Positions 20,601 to 27,339 of a stretch of DNA of 54,502 bases are shown piece after piece. This stretch comes from Candidatus Aquidulcis sp. GTDB taxonomy: Bacteria > Chloroflexota > Anaerolineae > UBA4142. The notes beneath the pieces are model-generated. The model did not search any database, was not told the DNA's origin, and worked only from the letters and a program-made list of their open reading frames with translations. Every line of letters begins with the position of its first letter. Positions within the stretch are counted from its first letter, which is position 1. The translations under genes and the position numbers were made by a program. The DNA lies in contig DYJA01000040.1 in NCBI GenBank assembly GCA_020723345.1, positions 1-54,502 of the forward strand, read 5' to 3'.

Positions 20601-21904
20601 AAGCGCGCGTGGATTGGACTACGTTGACCGTGTCGAACGCGCGTCTGCTCATCCTGCAAACCGACGGCGCGACCATCGCGCAAAACGCGGACAAGATTCG
20701 CGCGTTCGCCGACGCGGGCGGCAATGTGTTGTGGCATCGTCCGAGCGCGAACGATTTCGTTCAAGCGCGTGACGCGCTTAAACTGCCCGTGACGATGCAA
20801 TCGTTTCGCGGTCCTTCGCTGCGCGCGGAAGGGACAAGCGATTTCTGGCAAGCGTTGACGCGCGAAGATTTGTACTGGCTCGGTCAGCACGAAGGCGCGG
20901 CGTGGTCGGAGACGCCGCTCGCGACCGCTGTCGCGGACGCGGTTTTTGTTACCGACGAAAAAATTCCGACGAACACTCTCGACGCGCGGCAAAACGTGCG
21001 GCTCGAAGGCGTCAGCGTGCGCGCGCAAGGCAACGCGATCGCGTTCGCGACGAATGGTCGCGCGACGTGGACGACGCAAATTCCGGCAGCCGGCACGTAC
21101 CAGTTTGGCATCGTCGCGCGCGGCACACCGCTCAAAGACGTGTATCCGATGGTGTCGGTGTACCTCGACGGTCAACGCGTCGGCACGTTGTATATCGCGA
21201 AAAAAGAATCGGCGTATTACAGTTTGCCGATTCGCGCGACGGCGGGCGCACACCAAATCGCGATTGTATTTGCGAACGACGAGTACGCGCCGCCCGAAGA
21301 CCGCAACCTGTACGTCGAGCGGTACGCGCTCGTACAAAGCAAAGACGCCGCGTCAGTCGAGGCGTTGACGGTGCCCGCGTCGCTCGTCAGCGTGCCCGTC
21401 GGCAAGGGACGCATCGTGCTGAGCGCGATTCGATGGGACGACCCAGGTCGCAACGCGGCGCGCGCGCCGCGCTTTATCGCGAGTTTGTTGACGACGCTCG
21501 GCGCAACGTCGCGCACGCGCGCGCAGACGAGCATCGTCGAAGCCGAAGCGATGACGCCGATGCCGAACTATCGCTATTTTGCGCCGCAGGGCGATTTCGT
21601 TACAATGGTGACGAACGGTTACGTCGAAACCCAGGTGCGCGTCGCAACGGCGGGCAAATATCGTATCGGCGTGATGGCGCGCGGCGCGCCCGCCGCCGGC
21701 GTCTATCCAATCGTCGCGCTCGAACTGAATGGCAAAGCGATCGGGCAAGTCGAGTGCAAGAGCGACGGATTCAGTTTGCACTACATCGTCGCCGATTTGC
21801 CGGCGGGCACGTTCACGCTGCGCGTGCGGTACACGAACGATCTGCAAACGCAGACCGAAGATCGGAATTTGTATCTTGATCGAATTGAGTTTGAATTGCT
21901 TTGA
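17648..21904 (+). CDS. Large GH2-like glycoside hydrolase lipoprotein
   Basis: 1418 residues. A signal peptide ends in lipobox LAAC and is followed by an Ala/Pro/Thr linker, so it is a cell-surface lipoprotein. Residues ~55-190 form a GH2 sugar-binding jelly roll (LDGKWEYTEV, WFRRKF, FGGVKFNSRVLVNG), then an Ig-like domain, then a TIM barrel. Catalytic acid/base E465 follows the GH2 pattern MWSLENELYG and the probable nucleophile is E564 (YIGEYLW). A long middle region resembles glutamine-amidotransferase-like/ThuA-like domains of large glycosidases. Two similar C-terminal beta domains (~1118-1225 and ~1295-1418, both with RNLY(V/L)(E/D)R) look like carbohydrate-binding modules. Beta-galactosidase or beta-mannosidase/glucuronidase activity is possible; the substrate is not inferable. 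Confidence 0.85.
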   Translation: MMKFFSSPLAFLLLFILAACTAAPTATPTRVAPTATVPAPPRAPATATPAVKPWDTRQEISLDGKWEYTEVKSLDDALPTSGWQSFNVPGLLGDFDYERAWFRRKFTAPENWRGQKLFLHFGGVKFNSRVLVNGKSVGGAFNGYDAFDVDISDAVRFGAENELVVGAHDWTGIFSAGAQIDFPAGIDGNALRGVPRDRILAPIGGQFTLYGIWDSVTLRVVPPVYIENIFARPLVSQNRLEVDVTITNASAQAFAGSLNARIFKWDGAARDDSGQWSLQGNALANFAPSDVNIAAGKTMTTTLRLDTLRAPLETWSPRSAAPRLYILEVGFSAGDAVRERIGYREFTTRNGDFYLNGNKVHLLATSYWPPTQEIDREYVATELNAIRAMNAVAFRTHTQPWRRVWYEIADEVGVMMIPEGAVWNDDMVYRVDDQKFWDNYAAHLRAMVRDLRNHPSVVMWSLENELYGSRAKEGSRSETELAKLGALVKREDPTRPITYESDGDPGGATDVIGIHYPNEFPDKRLWPPDAYWLDTARRVWGGGGMFWNDATFLWKHNKPLYIGEYLWIPSDSPAANTLFFGDDAYRDYRTYRAEAKALAWRMQMLAYRTFDVSGHSPWTVHEEGPMDGRNPTWVAQQDLYRPLAAFTRQMDTRFYAGETITRTVELFNDTMNDLPQVAFRWTLLDSGVKIVDGGETLALTSGDHQSREIKIALPNVAARQSFILRLTMNVGSDERFRDDLALEVFPREKWSPPSAPLALFDPKGNLAASLTRQGVAFRALKQLQDWDAQGVLVVGSDALTKTTTANIPVIGEARSEDWLSQKVEQGARVLVLEQNASASDWLPVRLSNQASTFAFPQIASHPILRGITANDLRWWRGDHIVSRNEPYRLPLGGMKPLIVTGNANGIANAPLIEVQQGRGAWLICQLFVATKFDSEPMARVLFERMVNYLAVETAATSSPSRPASAVLYFGDALPDQLTRLGIDAQARVDWTTLTVSNARLLILQTDGATIAQNADKIRAFADAGGNVLWHRPSANDFVQARDALKLPVTMQSFRGPSLRAEGTSDFWQALTREDLYWLGQHEGAAWSETPLATAVADAVFVTDEKIPTNTLDARQNVRLEGVSVRAQGNAIAFATNGRATWTTQIPAAGTYQFGIVARGTPLKDVYPMVSVYLDGQRVGTLYIAKKESAYYSLPIRATAGAHQIAIVFANDEYAPPEDRNLYVERYALVQSKDAASVEALTVPASLVSVPVGKGRIVLSAIRWDDPGRNAARAPRFIASLLTTLGATSRTRAQTSIVEAEAMTPMPNYRYFAPQGDFVTMVTNGYVETQVRVATAGKYRIGVMARGAPAAGVYPIVALELNGKAIGQVECKSDGFSLHYIVADLPAGTFTLRVRYTNDLQTQTEDRNLYLDRIEFELL

Positions 21905-21913
21905 GAGAGGGGA

Positions 21914-22019
21914 TGCGAGGGGAGACGAAGGCATAAGAAGGCGGAAAAGGCGCGCGCCCTCTCGCCTTCTCGCCTTCTGCGCCCTCTCCAGACCTCTTAT
22001 GCCTTCTTACCCCTTCTGA
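21914..22019. repeat. Word-like purine/pyrimidine palindrome
   Basis: A left half rich in GAAGGC, GAGGGG and AAGAAGGC faces a right half rich in GCCTTCT, CCCTCTC and CCTTCTTA; GAAGGCATAAGA near 21926 pairs with TCTTATGCCTTC near 21995. It occupies the gap between the GH2-like gene and proC, ending close to the proC ribosome site. Confidence 0.6.
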
Positions 22020-22035
22020 ACTTTTGGAGAAAATT

Positions 22036-22881
22036 ATGCTATCTTCAATCGCCTTCATCGGCGGCGGCGTGATGGCGGAAGCGATGATCGGCGGACTGCT
22101 CAATCGCCAAATCGTCGCGCCCGATCACATCACCGTCAGCGAACCGCGCGAGAAACGCCGCGCCGAACTCGCGACGCGCTATTCGATTCACACGACGAGC
22201 GACAACCACCAAGCCGCGCGCGCGGGCGCAATCGTCGTTTTCGCGATCAAGCCGCAAGTGCTCGCGCGCGTCCTGCCGGAATTGAAAGGCGCGCTGCGCG
22301 TCGAACAACTCGTCATTTCGATCATCGCGGGCGGACGTATCGCGACGTTGAGCGAAGGCCTCGCGCACACCGCGATTGTCCGCGCGATGCCGAACACGCC
22401 CGCGCAAATCGGCGAGGGACTGACGGTGTGGACGACGACGCCGAACGTGACGGACGCGCAGCGTGACGACGCGCGCGCGGTCTTTCAATCGCTCGGCAAA
22501 GAAATTTTTCTGGACGAAGAAAAGTATCTCGACATGGCAACCGCCGTCAGCGGCACGGGACCGACGTACGTCTTTCTCGTCCTCGAAGCGCTGGTCGACG
22601 CGGCGGTGCATCTTGGCTTTGGGCGCGACGTCGCGCACGACATCGTCATCGAAACGATGCGCGGTTCGATTCTGTACGCGGAGAAAACCGGCAAGCATCC
22701 CGCCGAACTGCGCAACATGGTGACATCGCCGGGCGGCACGTCGGCGGAAGCGATTTATCAAATGGAAAAAGGATCGCTGCGAACGGTGTTATCAAAAGCG
22801 GTGTGGGCGGCGTATCAAAAATCGCGTTTGCTCGGCGAGACGGTGGGGAAAGCAGAACCGAGGAAACCGGTGGACGCGTGA
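22036..22881 (+). CDS. proC: Pyrroline-5-carboxylate reductase
   Basis: 281 residues, standard length. The N-terminal Rossmann motif is FIGGGVMAEAMIGGLL, the NADPH-binding region includes FAIKPQVLARVL, and the C-terminal dimer/active-site block is TAVSGTGPTYVFLVLEALVDAAV with the conserved TSPGGTSAEAIYQME. It reduces 1-pyrroline-5-carboxylate to proline in the cytoplasm. The ATG at 22036 is preferred over an in-frame TTG at 22024 because GGAGA lies 8-12 nt upstream. A word-like repeat begins three bases after the stop. Confidence 0.97.
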   Translation: MLSSIAFIGGGVMAEAMIGGLLNRQIVAPDHITVSEPREKRRAELATRYSIHTTSDNHQAARAGAIVVFAIKPQVLARVLPELKGALRVEQLVISIIAGGRIATLSEGLAHTAIVRAMPNTPAQIGEGLTVWTTTPNVTDAQRDDARAVFQSLGKEIFLDEEKYLDMATAVSGTGPTYVFLVLEALVDAAVHLGFGRDVAHDIVIETMRGSILYAEKTGKHPAELRNMVTSPGGTSAEAIYQMEKGSLRTVLSKAVWAAYQKSRLLGETVGKAEPRKPVDA

Positions 22882-22884
22882 AGG

Positions 22885-22915
22885 CAGTATTCAGTGTTCA
22901 GTATTCAGTGCAGTA
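22885..22915. repeat. Word-like repeat (CAGTATT/CAGTGTT)
   Basis: Four imperfect tandem copies of CAGTATT or CAGTGTT follow the proC stop directly. Only one arm is present. The same word builds the palindrome at 47048-47125. Confidence 0.6.
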
Positions 22916-22927
22916 CGGGAGGAAAAT

Positions 22928-23620
22928 GTGAAAACGATTGGGTTGATTGGCGGGATGAGTTGGGAATCGTCGCTGGAGTACTATCGCATCATCAACGAAA
23001 CGGTCAAGCAAAAACTTGGCGGGTTTCATTCGGCGAAATGTCTCATGTATTCCGTCGATTTTGCGGAGATCGAAGAACTGCAACGTCAAGATCGCTGGGA
23101 CGATGCCGCGCAAATGATGATCGACGCGGCGCAGCGGCTCGAGCGCGGCGGCGCGGAGTTCGTCGTCATCTGCACCAACACGATGCACAAATCGGTTGAC
23201 GCGATGCAACCCGCCATCCACATTCCGCTTTTGCACATCGCCGACGCGACGGCGGAAAAGATCGAGACGGCGGGTCTGCGGAAAGTCGGCTTGCTCGGCA
23301 CGCGCTTTACGATGGAGCACGATTTTTACAAGGGGCGGCTGGTGGATCGATTCGGTCTCGCCGTCGTCATTCCAAACCGCGACGAACGCGAAATGATCCA
23401 TCGCGTCATCTACGACGAGTTGTGCTTGGGGATCATCAAGCCGGAATCGCGCGACGCGTACATCCGCGCAATGGACAACTTGATCCAGCAAGGCGCGGAG
23501 GGAATCATCCTGGGTTGCACCGAAATCGAATCGCTGGTGCGCGCGGAGGACAGTCGCGTGCCGCTGTTTCCCACCGCCAAGATTCACGCCATCGCCGCCG
23601 TCGAATACGCGTTGGCGTAA
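22928..23620 (+). CDS. Aspartate/glutamate racemase family protein
   Basis: 230 residues. Opening IGLIGGMSWESSLEYYRIIN is typical of aspartate racemases; the two catalytic cysteines are C82 (CTNTMHK) and C197 (GCTEIE). Family members interconvert L- and D-aspartate without cofactor through a two-base mechanism. It starts at GTG 22928 with GGGAGG (22917-22922) as ribosome site. It follows proC, so amino-acid metabolism is a shared theme, but there is no overlap to prove an operon. Confidence 0.93.
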   Translation: MKTIGLIGGMSWESSLEYYRIINETVKQKLGGFHSAKCLMYSVDFAEIEELQRQDRWDDAAQMMIDAAQRLERGGAEFVVICTNTMHKSVDAMQPAIHIPLLHIADATAEKIETAGLRKVGLLGTRFTMEHDFYKGRLVDRFGLAVVIPNRDEREMIHRVIYDELCLGIIKPESRDAYIRAMDNLIQQGAEGIILGCTEIESLVRAEDSRVPLFPTAKIHAIAAVEYALA

Positions 23621-23624
23621 AGAG

Positions 23625-23690
23625 AAAATTTTCGATTTTGGATTTTCGATTTTCAATTTAACGACTACCCAACCGAAAATCGAAAACAAG
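23625..23690. repeat. Word-like palindrome (GATTTTC)
   Basis: Left arm from 23625 contains TTTTCGATTTTGGATTTTCG and further copies; right arm at 23672-23690 contains CCGAAAATCGAAAAC. The same word occurs at 35996-36082. Confidence 0.65.
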
Positions 23691-23700
23691 CGAGAGACAC

Positions 23701-24186
23701 ATGATAAGCGCAAATGAGTTGACCGAAGCGTTCGCGCGCAACGTAAATATCGTCAAGATGCAGACGAAAGATTTGACGCACGCGGACAGTTTGCGTCGAC
23801 CGCCGTTTCGCGGCAATTGTTTGAACTGGGTGCTCGGCCACATCGCGGAGAATCGCGATCACATTCTCGGACTATTGGACGAGCAACCGCTGATGGACGC
23901 GCGCGGCGCGCGCTACAAACGCGGCTCGGAGCCGCTGACGGAAACAAGCGCCGGTGTGTTGCCAATGGAAGAATTAATCACGTGGATCGATCGCGCGCAA
24001 GAGCGGATCGCGGCGGCAATCGCGCAGATGGACGATGTGGCGTGGGCGCGCGAGATCACGGTGGGCAACAATCGCAAGACGACCGTCGGGCAGCGCGTTT
24101 TTTTCCTGTACTTTCACGAGTCGTATCACGTCGGGCAGACGGAATTGTTCCGGCAACTGGCGGGGAAAGACGACAAGGTGATTTAG
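23701..24186 (+). CDS. DinB-family protein
   Basis: 161 residues, four-helix-bundle DinB/YfiT-like. Metal-ligand histidines sit where expected: GHIAENRDHIL in the first half and FHESYHVGQTELFRQ near the C-terminus. Members bind Ni/Zn and some are thiol-dependent transferases; the substrate here is unknown. No clear ribosome site is visible. The stop codon TAG (24184-24186) lies inside the left arm of a 20-bp perfect inverted repeat. Confidence 0.88.
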   Translation: MISANELTEAFARNVNIVKMQTKDLTHADSLRRPPFRGNCLNWVLGHIAENRDHILGLLDEQPLMDARGARYKRGSEPLTETSAGVLPMEELITWIDRAQERIAAAIAQMDDVAWAREITVGNNRKTTVGQRVFFLYFHESYHVGQTELFRQLAGKDDKVI

Positions 24187-24255
24187 GATTTATGATTTCT
24201 GATTTCAGATTTAGGATTTAACCGCCTCGCAAACGAGAAATCATAAATCCTAAAT
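24181..24255. repeat. Word-like palindrome with 20-bp perfect arms (GGATTTATGATTT)
   Basis: 24181-24200 and 24236-24255 are perfect reverse complements over 20 bp. After the left arm the word is repeated again with variations (GATTTCAGATTTAGGATTTA). The DinB stop codon is inside the left arm. Confidence 0.75.
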
Positions 24256-24271
24256 TCCCCGGGGGGTTTCT

Positions 24272-24667
24272 ATGGCAACTGTTTCGCTCATCGAATATGA
24301 AAACGCGTCGGCGGAAGTGCGCGCGGTCTTTGACGACATCAAGCGCACACGCAACGTCAAGGACGTGAACAATTTTTGGAAGGCGCTCGCGCATCATCCC
24401 GCGACGCTCAAACGAACCTGGGAAAGCGTGCGCGAGGTGATGCAGCCCGGCGCGCTCGACGCGGTGACGAAAGAGATGATTTACGTCGCGGTGTCGGTCG
24501 CGCACAACTGCGATTACTGCATCCATTCGCACACCGCTGCCGCGTTCGCGAAAGGGATGACGCCGGAGCAGTACGCGGAATTGCTCGCGGTCATCGGCAT
24601 GGCAAGCGAGACGAACGCGCTCGTGACCGCGATGAAGGTGCCGGTCGATCCGCAGTACTTGAAATAA
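24272..24667 (+). CDS. Carboxymuconolactone decarboxylase/AhpD-family protein
   Basis: 131 residues. The redox-type CxxC plus histidine motif is visible in HNCDYCIHSHTAAAF near residues 80-90, as in AhpD-like peroxidase-associated proteins. Substrate unknown; a generic antioxidant role is plausible. It lies 15 bp before the HEPN gene. Its last 26 codons have a diverged second copy at 26936-27013. Confidence 0.9.
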   Translation: MATVSLIEYENASAEVRAVFDDIKRTRNVKDVNNFWKALAHHPATLKRTWESVREVMQPGALDAVTKEMIYVAVSVAHNCDYCIHSHTAAAFAKGMTPEQYAELLAVIGMASETNALVTAMKVPVDPQYLK

Positions 24668-24682
24668 TCTCGGAGGTGCGCG

Positions 24683-25096
24683 ATGACCGCTCAGGATGTT
24701 CGCTGGATTCAACGACTGAATCATTTCAACCAAGCCCTCGGACAACTAACGAAATTCATCCAGAAAGGCGCGTTGAATGAACTTGAAAAGCAAGGATTGA
24801 TTCAAGCATTCGAGTACACGTACGAACTTGCCTGGAACACAATAAAAGACTATCTCGAAGCCCAGGGCGAGACCAACCTGCTCGGCAGCCGCGATGTCAT
24901 TCGCTTGGCATTCAAACGCGGCTTGATCGAAGATGGCGAAACCTGGATGGACATGCTCAAGAGTCGCACCTTGACTAGCCACACCTATAACGAAGCGCTT
25001 GCCGAGACAATTGCCGCGGATATCGCCAAGCGATATTTCTCAGAATTCGTGACGCTGCGAACCAGAATGGAAGCATTGAGGAAAGATGCGCTATGA
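24683..25096 (+). CDS. HEPN-fold protein, HI0074 family (toxin-like partner of MNT)
   Basis: 137 residues, all-alpha. The sequence ENTIKDYLEA-like core (YTYELAWNTIKDYLEAQG) is diagnostic of HI0074 (nucleotidyltransferase substrate-binding) proteins. The HEPN RNase motif RX4H is present as R95-TLTS-H100 in KSRTLTSHTYNE, so ribonuclease activity is possible. A GGAGGTG site precedes the ATG. It overlaps the MNT gene by 4 bp. In characterised HEPN/MNT pairs the MNT protein nucleotidylates and silences the HEPN toxin; that role is inferred here. Confidence 0.9.
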   Translation: MTAQDVRWIQRLNHFNQALGQLTKFIQKGALNELEKQGLIQAFEYTYELAWNTIKDYLEAQGETNLLGSRDVIRLAFKRGLIEDGETWMDMLKSRTLTSHTYNEALAETIAADIAKRYFSEFVTLRTRMEALRKDAL

Positions 25097-25416
25097 CCAC
25101 GCGCTTTGGTTTGAAGGAAACCACCATCGAAAAAATCTGCGGCGTCCTGGCGCGCTATCCGCAGGTGGAACAAGCGATCCTGTACGGCTCGCGCGCCAAA
25201 GGCAATTACAAGAACGGCTCGGATATTGACCTGACGCTGCGCGGCGGCGCGGACTTGACGGTGCCCGTGCTCTACAAAATCATGGGCGAACTCGACGACC
25301 TGCTCCTACCCTACACGATTGACTTGTCCATTTTCCACGACATTAGCGATCCCGATGTGGTTGACCATATTCGCCGCGTAGGAGTGACGTTTTACGAGAA
25401 AAAGGTTGAACGATAA
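25093..25416 (+). CDS. MNT-type minimal nucleotidyltransferase (antitoxin-like)
   Basis: 107 residues. The catalytic signature is intact: G32-S33 in YGSRAKGNYKNGSDIDL, metal-binding D44 and D46, and the third acidic residue D77 (TIDLSIF). It overlaps the HEPN gene (ATGA) and the pair is thus translationally coupled. Minimal nucleotidyltransferases of this class attach nucleotides to the HEPN partner. The methyltransferase gene follows after one base. Confidence 0.92.
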   Translation: MTTRFGLKETTIEKICGVLARYPQVEQAILYGSRAKGNYKNGSDIDLTLRGGADLTVPVLYKIMGELDDLLLPYTIDLSIFHDISDPDVVDHIRRVGVTFYEKKVER

Positions 25417-25417
25417 G

Positions 25418-26191
25418 ATGTACGTGGCAGACATCAACGATTACGGAATCGTCGCCGATTTGTACGACATCTATGTTCCGGTCACCGACGACATTGCTTT
25501 TTTCGTCAATGAAGCAAAAAAGTGTTCGGGTAAAGTACTGGAATTGATGGCGGGCACCGGCAGAGTCTCTCTTCCGCTCGTTGAGGCAGGCGTCAAACTG
25601 ACATGCGTAGACATATCCGCCGAACTGCTCGCGATCCTACGCGACAAACTTGCCCAGCGCGGTCTCGCAGCAAGTGTTTATCAAAGCGATGTATGCGAAC
25701 TCGACCTTGGCAAACAATTTGACTTGGTGATTATCCCGTTCAACTCTTTCGCGCATCTCGTTTCCGTACAAGATCAACGCAGCGCGCTGGAACACATCCG
25801 CCGGCACGTGACGCCGAATGGACGATTCATTTTGACGCTGGGCAATCCCGCCAAACGGCGCGCGTCGGTGGACGGCAAACTGCGACTGTTTCGCAAATAT
25901 CCGCGCGGCGCTGGACAAGGCACGCTGCTGCTTTGGCTATTGGAAAATTTCAGTCCGACCGACGATCACATCGTCGAAATGTCCGAGTTCTTTGAAGAGT
26001 ACGACGCGCGCGGCGTCTTGCAATCCAAGCGATTGACGGAATTGCGATTTCGGCTGACGACGAAAGAAGAATTTGAGCAAGCGGCAAAGGCAGTTGGGTT
26101 TGCGGTGACCGCGCTGTACGGCGATTATGCATACTCCAAATTTTACGAAGACAGCAGCGCGATGATGATTTGGACGCTGAGGAAAAAGTAG
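25418..26191 (+). CDS. Class I SAM-dependent methyltransferase
   Basis: 257 residues. Motif I is VLELMAGTGRVSLPL (residues ~40-54), then LTCVDISAELL as motif II and LVIIPFNSFAHL as motif IV. The acceptor is not recognisable; small molecules are more common than nucleic acid for this subgroup. An in-frame TTG at 25406 is rejected in favour of ATG 25418, directly after the MNT stop, so co-translation with the HEPN/MNT pair is likely. Confidence 0.88.
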   Translation: MYVADINDYGIVADLYDIYVPVTDDIAFFVNEAKKCSGKVLELMAGTGRVSLPLVEAGVKLTCVDISAELLAILRDKLAQRGLAASVYQSDVCELDLGKQFDLVIIPFNSFAHLVSVQDQRSALEHIRRHVTPNGRFILTLGNPAKRRASVDGKLRLFRKYPRGAGQGTLLLWLLENFSPTDDHIVEMSEFFEEYDARGVLQSKRLTELRFRLTTKEEFEQAAKAVGFAVTALYGDYAYSKFYEDSSAMMIWTLRKK

Positions 26192-26210
26192 TGCGGCTGT
26201 GAAATGTGAT

Positions 26211-26239
26211 TTGACAAGCTCGAATTTTTGATAGATAAT
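26211..26239 (+). promoter_or_regulatory. Promoter of leader cassette copy 1
   Basis: A perfect TTGACA (26211-26216) and GATAAT (26234-26239) are 17 bp apart. The GC-rich discriminator AGCGGC follows, then a predicted start at A26246. The same arrangement recurs at 27068-27095. Confidence 0.75.
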
Positions 26240-26245
26240 AGCGGC

Positions 26246-26309
26246 AGATCCCCCCTAGTAGCTTCGGCGAAAGGGTGCCAAGCCGCCGCAAGGCGGCTTG
26301 CGTGTTTTC
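26246..26309 (+). ncRNA. Structured leader, copy 1 (5' of NYN gene)
   Basis: About 64 nt from the predicted start. It contains TAGTAGCTTCGGCGAA, then a perfect 8-bp hairpin AAGCCGCC-GCAA-GGCGGCTT (26280-26299) followed by GCGTGTTTTC. Sequence, promoter and spacing are shared with copy 2 (27102-27165), and base changes between copies keep the hairpin. It resembles a transcription attenuator or a short terminated RNA. I do not recognise it as a named riboswitch class. Confidence 0.6.
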
Positions 26310-26315
26310 AGAGCA

Positions 26316-26930
26316 ATGAAGGCATACATTTACGTAGATGGGTTAAATCTGTATTACGGCGCGGTCAAAGGCACACCGTACCGCTGGCTCGACATTGCGG
26401 CGCTGTGTCGCTTGTTGTTGCCGCGTGATGACATTCTCCAAATCAAGTACTTCACCGCGCTGGTTCATCCGCGTTCGTACGATCCAGACCAACGCACGCG
26501 CCAACAAACCTACCTCCGCGCGCTCAAGACTATCCCGAATCTCTCCATTGTTTTCGGCAGTTTCCTCGCGCACGATATAATGATGCCGCTCGCGCCGCCC
26601 GCCACCGGTTATGCCAAAGTGATCAAGACCGAGGAAAAGGGTTCCGATGTCAATCTGGCAACGCATCTTTTGATGGACGCTTTCGACAACACCTTCGAAA
26701 TCGCAGTGATCGTTTCAAATGATTCGGATCTGTTAGAACCGATTCGCGTGGTGACCAATCGGTTCAAAAAGCCGGTCGGATTAATCAACCCGCAAAAGAA
26801 TCCGAGCAAGACATTGTTGCCGCACGTCGCGTTCATCAAACAAATCCGCGCCGGTGTTTTGGCAAAGAGTCAGTTTCCAATTACACTGACTGACGCACGC
26901 GGAGCATTTTCCAAACCGCCATCGTGGTAA
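26316..26930 (+). CDS. NYN/LabA-like PIN-fold nuclease domain protein
   Basis: 204 residues. It starts MKAYIYVDGLNLYYG with catalytic-type D8 and N11; further acidic residues are D111 (KGSDVNLATHLLMDAF) and D136/D138 (VSNDSDLLEP). This is the NYN arrangement seen in LabA/DUF88 RNases. The ATG lies 16 nt after the leader hairpin and has no strong ribosome site, so expression probably depends on the leader. An upstream in-frame TTG falls in the leader and is rejected. Substrate RNA is unknown. Confidence 0.88.
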   Translation: MKAYIYVDGLNLYYGAVKGTPYRWLDIAALCRLLLPRDDILQIKYFTALVHPRSYDPDQRTRQQTYLRALKTIPNLSIVFGSFLAHDIMMPLAPPATGYAKVIKTEEKGSDVNLATHLLMDAFDNTFEIAVIVSNDSDLLEPIRVVTNRFKKPVGLINPQKNPSKTLLPHVAFIKQIRAGVLAKSQFPITLTDARGAFSKPPSW

Positions 26931-26935
26931 GAGAC

Positions 26936-27013
26936 ATCGTCGGCATGGCAAGCGAAACGAACGCGCTCGCGACGGCGATGAAGGTGCCGGTGGATCCGCA
27001 ATTCTTGAAATGA
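26936..27013 (+). pseudogene. Remnant of a second carboxymuconolactone decarboxylase gene (3' end)
   Basis: The last 26 codons, including the stop, of the gene at 24272-24667 are repeated here (GMASETNALATAMKVPVDPQ and beyond). Of the eight codons that differ, four are synonymous and four are conservative changes (V/I, I/V, V/A, Y/F); the stop codon also differs. That suggests the copy was once a working paralogue that later lost its 5' part, rather than a fresh duplication. Confidence 0.8.
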
Positions 27014-27046
27014 GCCAATTTACCAATGAGCCAATGAGCCAACAGG
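27012..27046. repeat. Word-like repeat (CCAATGAG)
   Basis: GCCAATTTACCAATGAGCCA and a further copy form a short tandem with no opposing arm. It lies directly after the decarboxylase remnant. Confidence 0.5.
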
Positions 27047-27067
27047 AGCCGACGGCGCGTTGAAAAC

Positions 27068-27095
27068 TTGACACGCGTGTTTTTTGATAGACAAT
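27068..27095 (+). promoter_or_regulatory. Promoter of leader cassette copy 2
   Basis: TTGACA (27068-27073), a 16-bp spacer and GACAAT (27090-27095), followed by the same AGCGGCA discriminator (27096-27102) as copy 1. Confidence 0.65.
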
Positions 27096-27101
27096 AGCGG
27101 C

Positions 27102-27165
27102 AACCTCCAGTAGTAGTTTCGGCGAACCCGGTGTCAAGCCGCCTCGCGGCGGCTTGTGTGTTTTC
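27102..27165 (+). ncRNA. Structured leader, copy 2
   Basis: Shares TAGTAGTTTCGGCGAA, GGTGTCAAGCCGCC and GGCGGCTTGTGTGTTTTC with copy 1. The hairpin AAGCCGCC-TCGC-GGCGGCTT is at 27136-27155; only the loop differs in its paired region. It is followed not by a full gene but by a 36-codon open frame. Confidence 0.6.
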
Positions 27166-27173
27166 ATGCCGGA

Positions 27174-27284
27174 ATGGAGCGTCGCGTAACACTGGATCAT
27201 CTTGCGATGCTGCTCAAGACGCGGGCGCGCGAGCAGATGGCGGGTAACAATCACATGCCCTTGTTGTCACTTACCGTGATATAA
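27174..27284 (+). pseudogene. Short open frame behind leader copy 2, possibly a truncated gene
   Basis: 36 codons beginning MERRVTLDHLAMLLKTRARE and ending at TAA 27284. It begins 18 nt after the hairpin, nearly the same distance as the NYN gene from copy 1, so it could be the surviving start of a gene once controlled by this leader. Its end overlaps the promoter of the next gene. I do not recognise a family. Confidence 0.3.
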
Positions 27285-27285
27285 T
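27277..27285 (+). promoter_or_regulatory. Extended -10 promoter of the coiled-coil/helicase operon
   Basis: TGATATAAT, that is TG (27277-27278), A, TATAAT (27280-27285). No convincing -35 at 16-18 bp. The predicted start near 27292 leaves a leader of about 48 nt, with GAGGAG at 27324-27329 before the ATG at 27340. Confidence 0.65.
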
Positions 27286-27339
27286 CTCGTTCGACCTCAT
27301 CAAGATTGTGGTTAGACTTCTTCGAGGAGTCAATTCACT

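Noticed and set aside
20105-21337. Long antisense open frame across the GH2-like gene
   Set aside because: Arg-rich, no recognisable motif, and opposite to a well-supported enzyme.
24590-27013. Island attachment sites formed by the duplicated decarboxylase 3' ends
   Set aside because: Not asserted as a feature: eight of 26 codons differ, more than expected for recent site-specific integration, and no integrase is encoded in the block.
26246-27165. Known riboswitch class (for example fluoride, ZTP or cyclic-di-GMP) in the duplicated leader
   Set aside because: The conserved text does not match the core motifs I know for these classes, so only an unnamed structured leader is claimed.
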